From: an uncultured Helicobacter sp.
GTDB lineage: Bacteria > Campylobacterota > Campylobacteria > Campylobacterales > Helicobacteraceae
DNA length: 43,447 nt
Assembly (NCBI GenBank): GCA_949299115.1
Contig: CASFZH010000014.1
Location: forward strand, 1 to 43,447
Direction of reading: 5' to 3'
The notes beneath the pieces were generated by a model, which searched no databases, had not been told where the DNA came from, and saw only the letters and a list, made by a program, of their open reading frames with translations. Below, piece after piece: positions 7,911-15,531 of this stretch (positions are counted from its first letter, which is position 1; the number at the start of each line of letters is the position of its first letter). Made by a program: the position numbers and the translations under genes.

Positions 7911-8602
7911 AGTGTGTCCTTATTGCTAAAGTTAAGAGATATACTATCGTGATTATTGGCATAAGCTTTAGAATTAATAAAAGAGGTATTTGCGTTAGAT
8001 TGAGAATTAGTATAAGTATGTTTTAGAGAATCTAGGAATATGATTTTTGTGTCATTAGATTCTAATACAAGATACGAATCTTTTGTGATATAAGCATTAT
8101 TGTTTGTGCTTAGATTCTGTGTAGTGCTTGTATTATAAGTATTTGCTAGATTCTTAGAGAATCTTGCTTGTCGTTGTTCTTGCCTCTCTTTTTCTCTTTG
8201 CTTCTCTCTTAATTCTCTTTCTTGCTTTCTTTGCAATTCTTGCAATTTAGATTCCCTCTCTTTAGAATCTAATCCTTGTAATTGCTGCTCTAGCTCCTCT
8301 TTACTTCTTTGTAACTCTAATCTTTCTTGCTCTATGGCTTGTGCTTGCTCTAAGACTTGTGTTTGCTCTTGCTTAATGAGTTGGTAGGTTTTATAGAGAG
8401 ATTTTCTTGTATTGAGGTAGTCTTTTGTTAGGGTTTGTTTGTCAGCAATAAAGATAGTATAAAAGTCGGATTTGTAGTTATAAAATTCTCTCCAATTTGA
8501 TTCTTTTAATAACGGCTCTTTATTAGAATCTAAAAGTATATAATCCTCACAGAAAAAGAGGGCTTTAAGGAGGTGTAAGGGAGAGTTTGGTGTGAGAGAT
8601 TC
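7898..8602 (-). pseudogene. 3' part of a frameshifted effector-like gene: conserved domain plus charged coiled coil
   Basis: This open frame (235 codons) has no good ATG and continues the 8530-9444 gene after a one-base shift near 8603. It reads ESLTPNSPLHLLKALFF..., then a region matching the 12015-12623 protein (ARKSLYKTYQLIKQEQTQ versus TRKSLYKTYQLIKQEQTQ), a long Glu/Gln/Arg/Lys coiled coil, and the Asn/Thr-rich motif ITKDSYLVLESND. After LESND it carries its own tail ending DTLCRV. The TTG at 8245 is only an internal possible start. Adding one base joins both parts into a 515-aa protein. The DNA at about 8043-8420 is a near-identical repeat of about 12040-12370. Confidence 0.55.
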
Positions 8603-9444
8603 TTATCCTCTTGTGGTATGCGTTGGAGGTAGGAGGCTGATATATCCCCAATTTTATATCCATTGTCTAGTGCAATAGGTGTATATGCCATATAGTCTTT
8701 ATAAAGAGATTCTAATTCTCTATAAAGCAAAGTATCAAAGCAATGCGATATATCAGAATCTGATATGACAATATTATGTGTAGAAACATCACTTGCTAGA
8801 GAGCTAAAGCCTTGTGATAGAGCATTAACCCTTTCTTGTGTATAGGTATTATACGCATAAGTAGGGGTGCTATGACTATATGCGTTATGTTTATAGTGAG
8901 AATCTTTAAAGACAGCATACGCATACACAAAAGATATATCATCACTTGTATTGTATCCGAAGGGACTAAAGGGAGCTAATGGGTTTGGAGTCCACTGCAT
9001 TATTTGATGGACAACAGGCTCAATAAATGTGCGTATGAGGAAGTTGTGGATAGTTTCTTGGATTGGGGTAAGGATATGGGTGTCGAGGAAAGTGAGGCAT
9101 TTGAGAGAAAATTCTTCTACCACTTTTTCTGTTATGTCCCCCACAAAAAACGATACTGCAATGAGTTCTGGTTGCATAGTTTCCACACCTGAAACTACAA
9201 TAAATGTTGTTGCTACCCCACCAGCTACATCTGCAGTAAATCTCGCTATCGCATTTTTTAGCTTCCCCGTTTCTTTATAAACAGCATAGGCGTCTAATGT
9301 ATAAATATATGGATTTATTCTCTTTGAAAATTTCTTACCCAACTTTTTTATTTTCGAATATTCTGGCAACATTTCAAATGCTACATCCCCAATACCTTTA
9401 ATATTTTTTACATAATTTGCAAGTTCCTGTTCTAAAGTCGCCAT
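8530..9444 (-). CDS. Effector-like protein with hydrophobic Gly-rich segment, 5' part of frameshifted gene
   Basis: 304-aa frame from MATLEQELANYVKNIKGIGD. Residues about 65-105 form a Gly/Val-rich hydrophobic stretch (ADVAGGVATTFIVVSGVE, then ELIAVSFFVGDI) that may be membrane-active or a chaperone-binding segment. Then WTPNPLAPFSPFGYN and a Tyr/Ser-rich middle. The last ~25 residues (NLSHQTLPYTSLK...) look out of frame; the conserved continuation is in the next frame (7898-8602). ALDAYAVYKETGKLKNAIARF-type residues at about 50-69 match the 74-aa fragment at 10621-10845 (VDSVLLYDETKSIRKALVRF). Start overlaps the upstream stop by one base (TAATG). Secreted toxin or delivery role is inferred. 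Confidence 0.55.
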   Translation of the reverse strand: MATLEQELANYVKNIKGIGDVAFEMLPEYSKIKKLGKKFSKRINPYIYTLDAYAVYKETGKLKNAIARFTADVAGGVATTFIVVSGVETMQPELIAVSFFVGDITEKVVEEFSLKCLTFLDTHILTPIQETIHNFLIRTFIEPVVHQIMQWTPNPLAPFSPFGYNTSDDISFVYAYAVFKDSHYKHNAYSHSTPTYAYNTYTQERVNALSQGFSSLASDVSTHNIVISDSDISHCFDTLLYRELESLYKDYMAYTPIALDNGYKIGDISASYLQRIPQEDKNLSHQTLPYTSLKPSFSVRIIYF

Positions 9445-10076
9445 TATTTATCCTTCTTAAAGCATCGGTTTGCTTGGGTGATACTTAAAATCTTTTCTAA
9501 TTCCACTTTTAAAACACTAAGCAATGGTTTAGAATCTTTATATTCTTGTATTTCTTTATGATTGATAAGTGAGCCAATAATTCCTGCAATATTTACTTCG
9601 GGAAAAGCGTTGTTTTCATCAACAAATATCTCATCATATATTCTACAAATATCTTGTGGATAATCTTTTATGGTTTTAAAAAAGTCTTGCGTGAGTTTTA
9701 GCCAATATTTTGTGCTACATAATATGCTTTGTTTTTTAGATTCCATATCGTGCTTTGCACCTAGAATAATACAAGAGTGTATAATAGAATTTGGATAGAC
9801 AAAGGAGCTAGATTTTGGATAAATAAGTAATATTTGCTCCATTGTTTGATTTTGTATAGAATTTAAGATTTTTGCTATTTGCTTGGTTGGAGTGTTAAGG
9901 CTTTTTGTATAAGCATTGAGATACACAAAGTCATATATCCAATAAATCGGGTCTGCAAATTCTTTGGGGGTGCTTTTAGCTCCCCATTTGTATTCTTGGT
10001 AGGGATTGAATCCTTCTTTGGCTAAGAGTAAATTGTAAAATAGAATCAATATTAAGTAGATTTTTTGATTAAACAT
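9444..10076 (-). CDS. Exported hypothetical protein (candidate periplasmic immunity protein)
   Basis: 210 aa with a typical Sec signal peptide: MFNQKIYLILILFYNLLLA, cleavage probably before KEGFNPYQEY. The mature protein is soluble, with three or four Cys residues and no recognised domain. It lies immediately upstream of the effector-like gene with a one-base stop/start overlap, so the two should be made together. An immunity role is suggested by position only. Confidence 0.6.
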   Translation of the reverse strand: MFNQKIYLILILFYNLLLAKEGFNPYQEYKWGAKSTPKEFADPIYWIYDFVYLNAYTKSLNTPTKQIAKILNSIQNQTMEQILLIYPKSSSFVYPNSIIHSCIILGAKHDMESKKQSILCSTKYWLKLTQDFFKTIKDYPQDICRIYDEIFVDENNAFPEVNIAGIIGSLINHKEIQEYKDSKPLLSVLKVELEKILSITQANRCFKKDK

Positions 10077-10267
10077 TATTTTTTACTTCCTCAATGGCTT
10101 CTTGTTGATAGTAATCTTTTAGCACAACACTGCCGTGTTGCCAATCTCGCAATCCAGAGATTCTCCCCAAAAAATCCCCGAAATTATAGGCAGTAGTAAA
10201 AAAAAGAAGCAAGTCCTTTGCCAAAATCGCTTAAATGGTCTGTAAAGTCTTTATTGTTTTCTGCCAC
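10069..10267 (-). pseudogene. 65-aa fragment with frameshift at an A8/T8 run
   Basis: From GTG 10267 a frame reads VAENNKDFTDHLSDFGKGLA, then meets a T8 run on the coding strand (10198-10205) and stops shortly after. With T7 it would continue as TTAYNFGDFLGRISGLRDW through QHGSVVLKDYYQQEAIEEV and stop at 10069, overlapping the next gene start by 8 bp. The repaired frame length is an exact number of codons. It looks like the C-terminal piece of an effector-type protein whose N-terminal piece is at 10621-10845. Low certainty. Confidence 0.4.
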
Positions 10268-10619
10268 TCTCTATCTTCTCTTTACATTTTTTAGTGTCGC
10301 ATTTATCAAATGGCATTATACATATAATACTAAAATTTATAATATGCCAAAAAACAATGCTTATTATAATGATAAGCCACCATTGTATTGGTGGAAAAAC
10401 AAGCCATACGAGCAATACACAAAACATATTTCCAAGAACAACATCTGTTGGCAAAAATCTCAAAAGTATATAAAATACTGCTTTTGGTTTATATTGGGTT
10501 TGACAATTCTTACATGCAATACTGAATTTGTTTTTTTCAGATACTTCATACAGATTCCAAATACTCTGTAATTTATTAATCTTATTCCCACATACTTCGC
10601 ATTTTTTATACAAAAACAT
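10251..10619 (-). CDS. CxxC...CxxC small membrane protein
   Basis: 122 aa. Near the N-terminus two Cys pairs, CEVC (8-11) and CKNC (36-39), form a probable zinc-ribbon-like metal site. Then two closely spaced membrane segments follow (about residues 60-75 and 80-100), and a Cys/Lys-rich tail (CDTKKCKEKIESGRKQ). It resembles small proteins described as cxxc_20_cxxc, though the spacing here is about 24 residues. It lies between an effector N-terminal fragment and a C-terminal fragment, as if inserted or retained as an immunity protein. The start is 1 base after the stop of the 74-aa gene. Confidence 0.55.
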   Translation of the reverse strand: MFLYKKCEVCGNKINKLQSIWNLYEVSEKNKFSIACKNCQTQYKPKAVFYILLRFLPTDVVLGNMFCVLLVWLVFPPIQWWLIIIISIVFWHIINFSIICIMPFDKCDTKKCKEKIESGRKQ

Positions 10620-10620
10620 T

Positions 10621-10845
10621 TTAAAATCTCTTAAATCTCACCAAAGCCTTTCTAATGCTTTTGGTCTCATCATAGAGTAAAACAGAATCTACAATATCAC
10701 TCCCAAAAGGAATCTTTTTACACACAGCACCACATTTGTTCAGCATTTCGAGGGTAGTAGAGCCTAAAGATAGGGCTGTTCCACCGCTCCTTATATTTTC
10801 TGCAGTGTCTTCAGAAATACTGCGTTCATTCTTTTCATCTGACAT
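10621..10845 (-). CDS. Orphan N-terminal fragment of an effector-like family
   Basis: 74 aa (MSDEKNERSISEDTAEN...). Good AAAGGA ribosome-binding site ahead of ATG 10845. The C-terminal 30 residues (GSDIVDSVLLYDETKSIRKA, LVRFKRF) match the N-terminal region of the 8530-9444 protein (YTLDAYAVYKETGKLKNA, IARF). The frame ends just where the hydrophobic segment of the longer protein would begin, so it is probably a truncated paralog. A moderately hydrophobic Gly/Ser stretch sits at about residues 20-35. Confidence 0.45.
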   Translation of the reverse strand: MSDEKNERSISEDTAENIRSGGTALSLGSTTLEMLNKCGAVCKKIPFGSDIVDSVLLYDETKSIRKALVRFKRF

Positions 10846-10854
10846 ATTTTTCCT

Positions 10855-12018
10855 TTATTTAAAATGCTTGTCCTGATAGTCAAGCATAGCAAATATACGC
10901 TTTACAAAATCAGAATCCCTTACATTTATTAATTTTGATACTTTATAAACAGAATCCATTTTAGTTAAATTTTTCTGAATTATGGCTTGTTTTTGAGAAT
11001 ATGTATCTGATTGGGATACTTCTGCGTTAAGTTTATTAAACTTATCAGACATTGTTGCTACCCCATCTAGCTTAAGCAAATTGGAATAATGCTCTATGTA
11101 TCCTTTCTTTCTGCTCATATTCTCATAATCCTCTTTTGTAAAAGGCGTATGAGTATGTAAGCTCATAATAGCCCCTTGTATTGTAATGAGGCTTCCTTGC
11201 AAGGCTATAAATTGATATTCTTTGTTGTGTATCTTTTCAATAAAAATAGAGAGTAGCTCTAAAAGCTCTAATGCCTTGCTGTCATCATAGGCTTTATGCT
11301 GTCTTTCTTGATAGTCCTTGCCCTCATTGATAAGTAAATTGGCATTATACATAAAAGCTAGATTATTGACTATATCCACATAGAGTATTTCCTCGCTCTC
11401 ACTCTTAAAATCTAAGTCTATAATATCCTGTATGTGTCGCAATATTTTTGCATTATCCTCTTTGGCTTTTGTGATTTGGTCTTGTGTGAATGCTTTGGAA
11501 TCTTTTGCTTGCTGTATTGTCGCAAGTGCATTAGCTTCACCATAGAGCTTTAAAGAAAGATTCTGTATTTGTGTAGGATTTAGGTTTGTTATAGCCTCTT
11601 GGTAATACATATTGATAGCTTTTTGCATAGCTATTAGGTCTTTTTGTGTGAATGTGAGAGAGCCTAAGGTTCTACCTATAATAGTGCTTGTCTCTTTGTC
11701 TTTACCCTTTTCTAAAACATTGAGAGAATCTTGTATATAAATGGCATAACGCAACCCTTTTGCTTGGGATAGGGACAGCGTGGGGAAATTGCTTTGCAAC
11801 TCTTTGAGTGTTGCGTCATAATCTTTTTGCAAGGTCTGATTATATTGCCATAGTGATTGTTCTAGGGTAAAAGAGCATTGGAATAAAGGGGGATTGAGTT
11901 CTAATGCCTTAAAGCTATCTTTATCTCTTTGGGAAATGTTTTCATTACAAGGATTATAGGCATAGAGTGTATGAATGGATAAAAAATACAAAAATAGCGA
12001 GAATATTTTATGTATCAA
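10855..12018 (-). CDS. Exported helical hypothetical protein (387 aa)
   Basis: Start is TTG 12018, with AAGGA seven bases upstream, and it overlaps the preceding stop as TTGA. The N-terminus MIHKIFSLFLYFLSIHTLYA is a Sec signal peptide, probably cleaved before YNPCNENISQ. The mature protein is largely helical, rich in Leu, Gln and Lys (for example NLAFMYNANLLINEG, LELLELLSIFIEKIH), with two Cys near its N-terminus. No known family recognised. Its place directly after a coiled-coil effector fragment parallels the 9444-10076 exported protein; a periplasmic partner or immunity role is plausible but unproven. Intact. Confidence 0.6.
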   Translation of the reverse strand: MIHKIFSLFLYFLSIHTLYAYNPCNENISQRDKDSFKALELNPPLFQCSFTLEQSLWQYNQTLQKDYDATLKELQSNFPTLSLSQAKGLRYAIYIQDSLNVLEKGKDKETSTIIGRTLGSLTFTQKDLIAMQKAINMYYQEAITNLNPTQIQNLSLKLYGEANALATIQQAKDSKAFTQDQITKAKEDNAKILRHIQDIIDLDFKSESEEILYVDIVNNLAFMYNANLLINEGKDYQERQHKAYDDSKALELLELLSIFIEKIHNKEYQFIALQGSLITIQGAIMSLHTHTPFTKEDYENMSRKKGYIEHYSNLLKLDGVATMSDKFNKLNAEVSQSDTYSQKQAIIQKNLTKMDSVYKVSKLINVRDSDFVKRIFAMLDYQDKHFK

Positions 12019-12623
12019 GATGTTTTCCTTAGTGTGTTTCTATCATTAGATTCTAATACAAGATAAGAATCTTTTGTGATATAAGCATTATTGTTTGTGT
12101 TTAGATTCTGTGTAGTGCTTGTATTATAAGTATTTGCTAGATTCTTAGAGAATCTTGCTTGTCGTTGTTCTTGTCTCTCTTTTTCTCTTTGCTCTCTTAT
12201 ATGTTCTCTTTGTAATTCTTGTAATTTAGATTCTCTTTGCTTAGAATCTAATCCTTGTAATTGCTGCTCTAGCTCCTCTTTACTTCTTTGCAACTCTAAT
12301 CTTTCTTGCTCTATGGCTTGTGTTTGCTCTTGCTTAATGAGCTGGTAGGTTTTATAGAGAGATTTTCTAGCTTGTAAATACTCGTTGTTTAGAGAATCTT
12401 TGTCAGAGATGAAAGAGAGGTAGAAGCTAGATTTATAACCAAAGGTTTTTGTAATGTTAGATTCAGTCAAGCTTGGGTTATGCGTAGAATCCACAAATAC
12501 AAAGTCTTGACGTTGATACAAGGCACTAAGTAAGGCAATAGGAGAATCTTTGGTAAGAGAATCTCTATTTTGTTGTGTAATATACTTACGAATTGTCGTG
12601 TCATTAGTATTATTTGGAAGCAT
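12015..12623 (-). CDS. Coiled-coil effector-family protein, short form
   Basis: 202 aa from ATG 12623, with AAAGGA upstream, so it has its own ribosome-binding site. It starts MLPNNTNDTTIRKYITQQN, then DSLTKDSPIALLSALYQRQ, KSLYKTYQLIKQEQTQ, a long Glu/Gln/Arg coiled coil and ITKDSYLVLESND, all matching the 3' half of the 7898-9444 gene. After LESND it ends quickly (RNTLRKTS). It lacks the hydrophobic N-terminal half. It may be a fragment of a longer effector, or a free-standing adaptor domain. Confidence 0.5.
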   Translation of the reverse strand: MLPNNTNDTTIRKYITQQNRDSLTKDSPIALLSALYQRQDFVFVDSTHNPSLTESNITKTFGYKSSFYLSFISDKDSLNNEYLQARKSLYKTYQLIKQEQTQAIEQERLELQRSKEELEQQLQGLDSKQRESKLQELQREHIREQREKERQEQRQARFSKNLANTYNTSTTQNLNTNNNAYITKDSYLVLESNDRNTLRKTS

Positions 12624-12709
12624 TTATGTATCCTTTAAATTATCTATTACAACACATTCTGTAATTTTTCTCTCATTCGTCCATATCATCGACTTCCTCA
12701 TCACCATAT

Positions 12710-13386
12710 TTATTTCTTGGTTCGTATTTTCGCATTTGTTAATCTTACATTATTAAGCATGAAGAAACCTATAAAGTCATCATACCATTTTCCATTAATT
12801 AAATAATCAAAGCCATTTTGTAGGCTTTTGACCCCACTCTTTGTAAAGAGATAGATATACTCATAGATACAGTCTAATATTTCCTTAAAAATATTGCTAG
12901 TCCAAGTGCTTACTAAACTTGTTATTGCAACTCTAGCTGAAAAAATAAAAAAGTAATAATCCCTGTTGCTATTACAAGATATTGACAAAAAATATCCAGC
13001 ACTTACAAGTGGTAATCGCAAGACTTATGCTTACGCCTATACCAACATTAAAAACAGCATTTTCCACAGAATTGCTTATGATTTTTACGACAATCCTCTT
13101 GCTCCATTTAACCGATATTCATCGTGTAATCTAATATGCTAAAAGTATTGATAGTTCTTTTAACGATAATCTTTATAGGCATAATAATGGTTTTTGAAGC
13201 TGGAAGTTGCTTTTCTAAACCCTCAATCATACTTTCAAAATTACCCACAATATTGCTTATTTTTTCAAATGCCTCTTGTTGTTTTTTTAATCTCTCTCTT
13301 TCCTGTGAGATTTCTTTTGCTTTCTTGTCATATTCTGCTATTTCTTTTGGTATATCATTATGGAGTAATACATCTGCCACCATCAT
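12710..13386 (-). pseudogene. Decayed effector-family gene with several frameshifts
   Basis: The 5' part starts at ATG 13386 or 13383 (MMVADVLLHNDIPKEIAEYD), with AAGGGG upstream, and contains a coiled coil (KKAKEISQERERLKKQQEAF) and ...TINTFSILDYTMNIG. The next frame continues SVKWSKRIVVKIISNSVENA then VFNVGIGVSISLAI, a hydrophobic segment like that of the 8530-9444 protein. A third frame (12710-13021) contains FKEILDCIYEYIYLFTKSG and ends in a Lys-rich tail. No single frame spans the gene, so it is not functional as read. The 86 bases from 12624 to 12709 hold nothing further. Confidence 0.5.
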
Positions 13387-13446
13387 AAGCCCCTTTTTGT
13401 ACAACACTATTATTTGCATCCATTGAGTTTTTCTTTAATTTTGGTT

Positions 13447-13690
13447 CTATACATTTAGAGTATTTTCTTTTTGTTTGTGTATCGCTGTTTCAAATTTATC
13501 AAAATTTTGCGATAAAGATTCATCAAGATAAGATAACCTTTTTTGATAATATATTTTTTGTATGAGTATTTATCACCGCACAGAATGTATTATCTACATT
13601 AATGAGTATATACATTTGGAATTGAATAGGGAAAAATGACATCATATTGGCTTGACTAACATATCTTTTGTTTCTATATTTTTATGTTAA
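13447..13690 (-). pseudogene. Short coding remnant at the island border
   Basis: In the stretch before nhaA a minus-strand frame reads MMSFFPIQFQMYILINVDNT then FCAVINTHTK. After an A6 run on the coding strand (13554-13559) it continues in another frame as IYYQKRLSYLDESLSQNFDK and ...ENTLNV, stop at 13447. One base fewer in the run would join them. No family recognised. It has no start of its own and probably represents the 3' end of another lost gene. The remaining bases up to nhaA (13691-13851) are AT-rich and hold no gene. Confidence 0.3.
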
Positions 13691-13851
13691 CGTTTTTTAT
13701 AATCTCAATTTCTGTTTTATAGTGATACAGTAATATTAATTCATTAATTCTGAGAATTACAGGTAATTATGTCAAAGAATCCTATTGATATTTACATATT
13801 GATTTTATAATTTTTAAGACTTAATGACTGTATTTTAAGAAAAGGTTTGTT

Positions 13852-15147
13852 ATGCGTGTTACCCAAATATTAGTAGATTTTATCCGTAGTGAATCATTTG
13901 GTGGAATATTTCTTGCAATTAGCACGGTTATGGCATTGATTATCGCTAATTCCCCATTACAACATTATTATCATCATTTTTTTGAGATATCTTTTGGATT
14001 TCAATTTGATACTTACTTTATTGGTATGTCCATACATCATTGGGTTAATGATGTGCTTATGTCTTTCTTTTTTTTGTTGGTTGGCTTAGAGATTAAACGT
14101 GAAATGCTTTTTGGAGAACTTAATTCTTTTTCGAAATCAGCTTTTCCTGCAATTGCTGCATTAGGTGGTATGATTATTCCCGGTGTTATTTATTATGCTT
14201 TAAATATTGGGACACCATCTAGTCATGGGTTTGGGATTCCAATGGCAACAGATATTGCTTTTGCTTTAGGTGTAATGCTTATGCTTGGCAAACGTATTCC
14301 CATTGCATTGAAGGTTTTCTTAGTAACACTTGCTGTTGTCGATGATTTGGGGGCAATAGTTGTCATTGCATTGTTTTACGGTGGCACAATAAACACTATA
14401 TGGCTTTTTGCTTCTGCTATTGTTTTGATAGCACTCATTCTTTGTAATAGCATTGGTATTAAACATTTGAGTGTTTATTTGGGATTGGGGTTATTGTTAT
14501 GGCTTTTTGTGCACTCAAGTGGCATACATGCTACAATTTCAGCGGTCCTTTTGGCATTTTGCATTCCCGTTAGAGCAAAACAAGACTTACAATCTTTTAA
14601 GAAAAAGCTTGGTGGTTGGGTTTTGCATGGTAAAAAGAATCAAGACCAAAATGATTCTATTCTGCTTGATACTTATAGCCTAGAATTTATACATGAGATT
14701 CAGCAAAATGCAAAAGATACGCAGAATCCTTTATTGCGATTAGAACACTTTTTGCAACCATGGAGTGCTTATTTTATCATGCCATTTTTTGCTTTTGCAA
14801 ATGCTGGGGTAAGTATCGCTTCAGATTTTAATTTCAATATTGACCATATTTTCTTAGGGATTTTCTTGGGATTAGTAGTGGGGAAACCCATTGGTATATT
14901 TGTATTTACTTTTTTATGTGAGAAATTAGGCATTGCTAAAAGACCTGATGGAATATCATGGCTTTATATTATTGGGGCTGGTATGCTTGCAGGGATTGGT
15001 TTTACAATGTCTCTTTTTGTGTCAGAATTAGCATTTGATTCGCAGGTTGCGAAAGAATTAGCAAAAGTAACTATTCTTTGTGCTTCACTTGCATCATGTA
15101 TTATTGGTGTAATTTTTCTACTTATATCCGGAAAAGTTCAAAAATGA
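13852..15147 (+). CDS. nhaA: Na+/H+ antiporter NhaA
   Basis: 431 aa. Inner-membrane antiporter that exchanges cytoplasmic Na+ (or Li+) for external H+ and sets pH and salt balance. Visible family marks: ATDIAFALGV with Thr133-Asp134, and VVDDLGAI with Asp164-Asp165, the ion-binding pair, plus about 12 hydrophobic segments throughout. A loop at about residues 235-295 (FKKKLGG..., LLRLEHFLQPWSAYF) is longer than in E. coli, and the total length is close to the 438 aa I recall for H. pylori NhaA. A GAAAAGG stretch lies upstream of the ATG. yajC, secD and secF follow in the order known from H. pylori. A T8 run at 14068-14075 is in frame. Confidence 0.95.
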   Translation: MRVTQILVDFIRSESFGGIFLAISTVMALIIANSPLQHYYHHFFEISFGFQFDTYFIGMSIHHWVNDVLMSFFFLLVGLEIKREMLFGELNSFSKSAFPAIAALGGMIIPGVIYYALNIGTPSSHGFGIPMATDIAFALGVMLMLGKRIPIALKVFLVTLAVVDDLGAIVVIALFYGGTINTIWLFASAIVLIALILCNSIGIKHLSVYLGLGLLLWLFVHSSGIHATISAVLLAFCIPVRAKQDLQSFKKKLGGWVLHGKKNQDQNDSILLDTYSLEFIHEIQQNAKDTQNPLLRLEHFLQPWSAYFIMPFFAFANAGVSIASDFNFNIDHIFLGIFLGLVVGKPIGIFVFTFLCEKLGIAKRPDGISWLYIIGAGMLAGIGFTMSLFVSELAFDSQVAKELAKVTILCASLASCIIGVIFLLISGKVQK

Positions 15148-15197
15148 CACTTTTGTGCTAAAATTACAATTCTATTTTTTCATTTTGAGGAGATTGT

Positions 15198-15500
15198 ATG
15201 GAACCATTTATATCTTTTTTGCCACTTGTAATTCTTATCCTTGTATTTTATTTTCTCGTGTTTAGACCACAACAGCAACAAAGAAAGAGACATATAGAAA
15301 TGGTTGCTACATTAAAGAGAGGAGACACAATAATTACAAACGGTGGATTTAAATGCGAAGTAATCAAACAAGAGGATAAATATATAACGGTACGTTTAGG
15401 TGAAAATCAAGTGCAATTATCAAAAGACTACGTAGCCTACAAAGTTGATGAATTTTTAGATGATTCACATATAGATGAAAAATCCAATGATAAAAAGTAA
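15198..15500 (+). CDS. yajC: Sec translocase accessory subunit YajC
   Basis: 100 aa. One N-terminal membrane helix (LPLVILILVFYFLVFRP), then the conserved QQQQRKRH basic stretch and a small soluble domain with LKRGDTIITNGGF, typical for YajC. It associates with SecDF at the inner membrane and assists protein export. GAGGAG ribosome-binding site just ahead of the ATG. secD follows after 31 bases and secF after that, so all three are probably one operon. Confidence 0.95.
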   Translation: MEPFISFLPLVILILVFYFLVFRPQQQQRKRHIEMVATLKRGDTIITNGGFKCEVIKQEDKYITVRLGENQVQLSKDYVAYKVDEFLDDSHIDEKSNDKK

Positions 15501-15531
15501 TAGTTATATTTACACGTTAGGTTGCATATAG

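Noticed and set aside
10218..10571. 117-aa plus-strand open frame
   Set aside because: Antisense to the CxxC membrane protein; the minus frame has Cys pairs, a plausible start and operon context.
1..13690. Possible CRISPR array or prophage
   Set aside because: The repeats are long duplicated gene segments, not short regularly spaced units, and no integrase, capsid or cas gene is visible.
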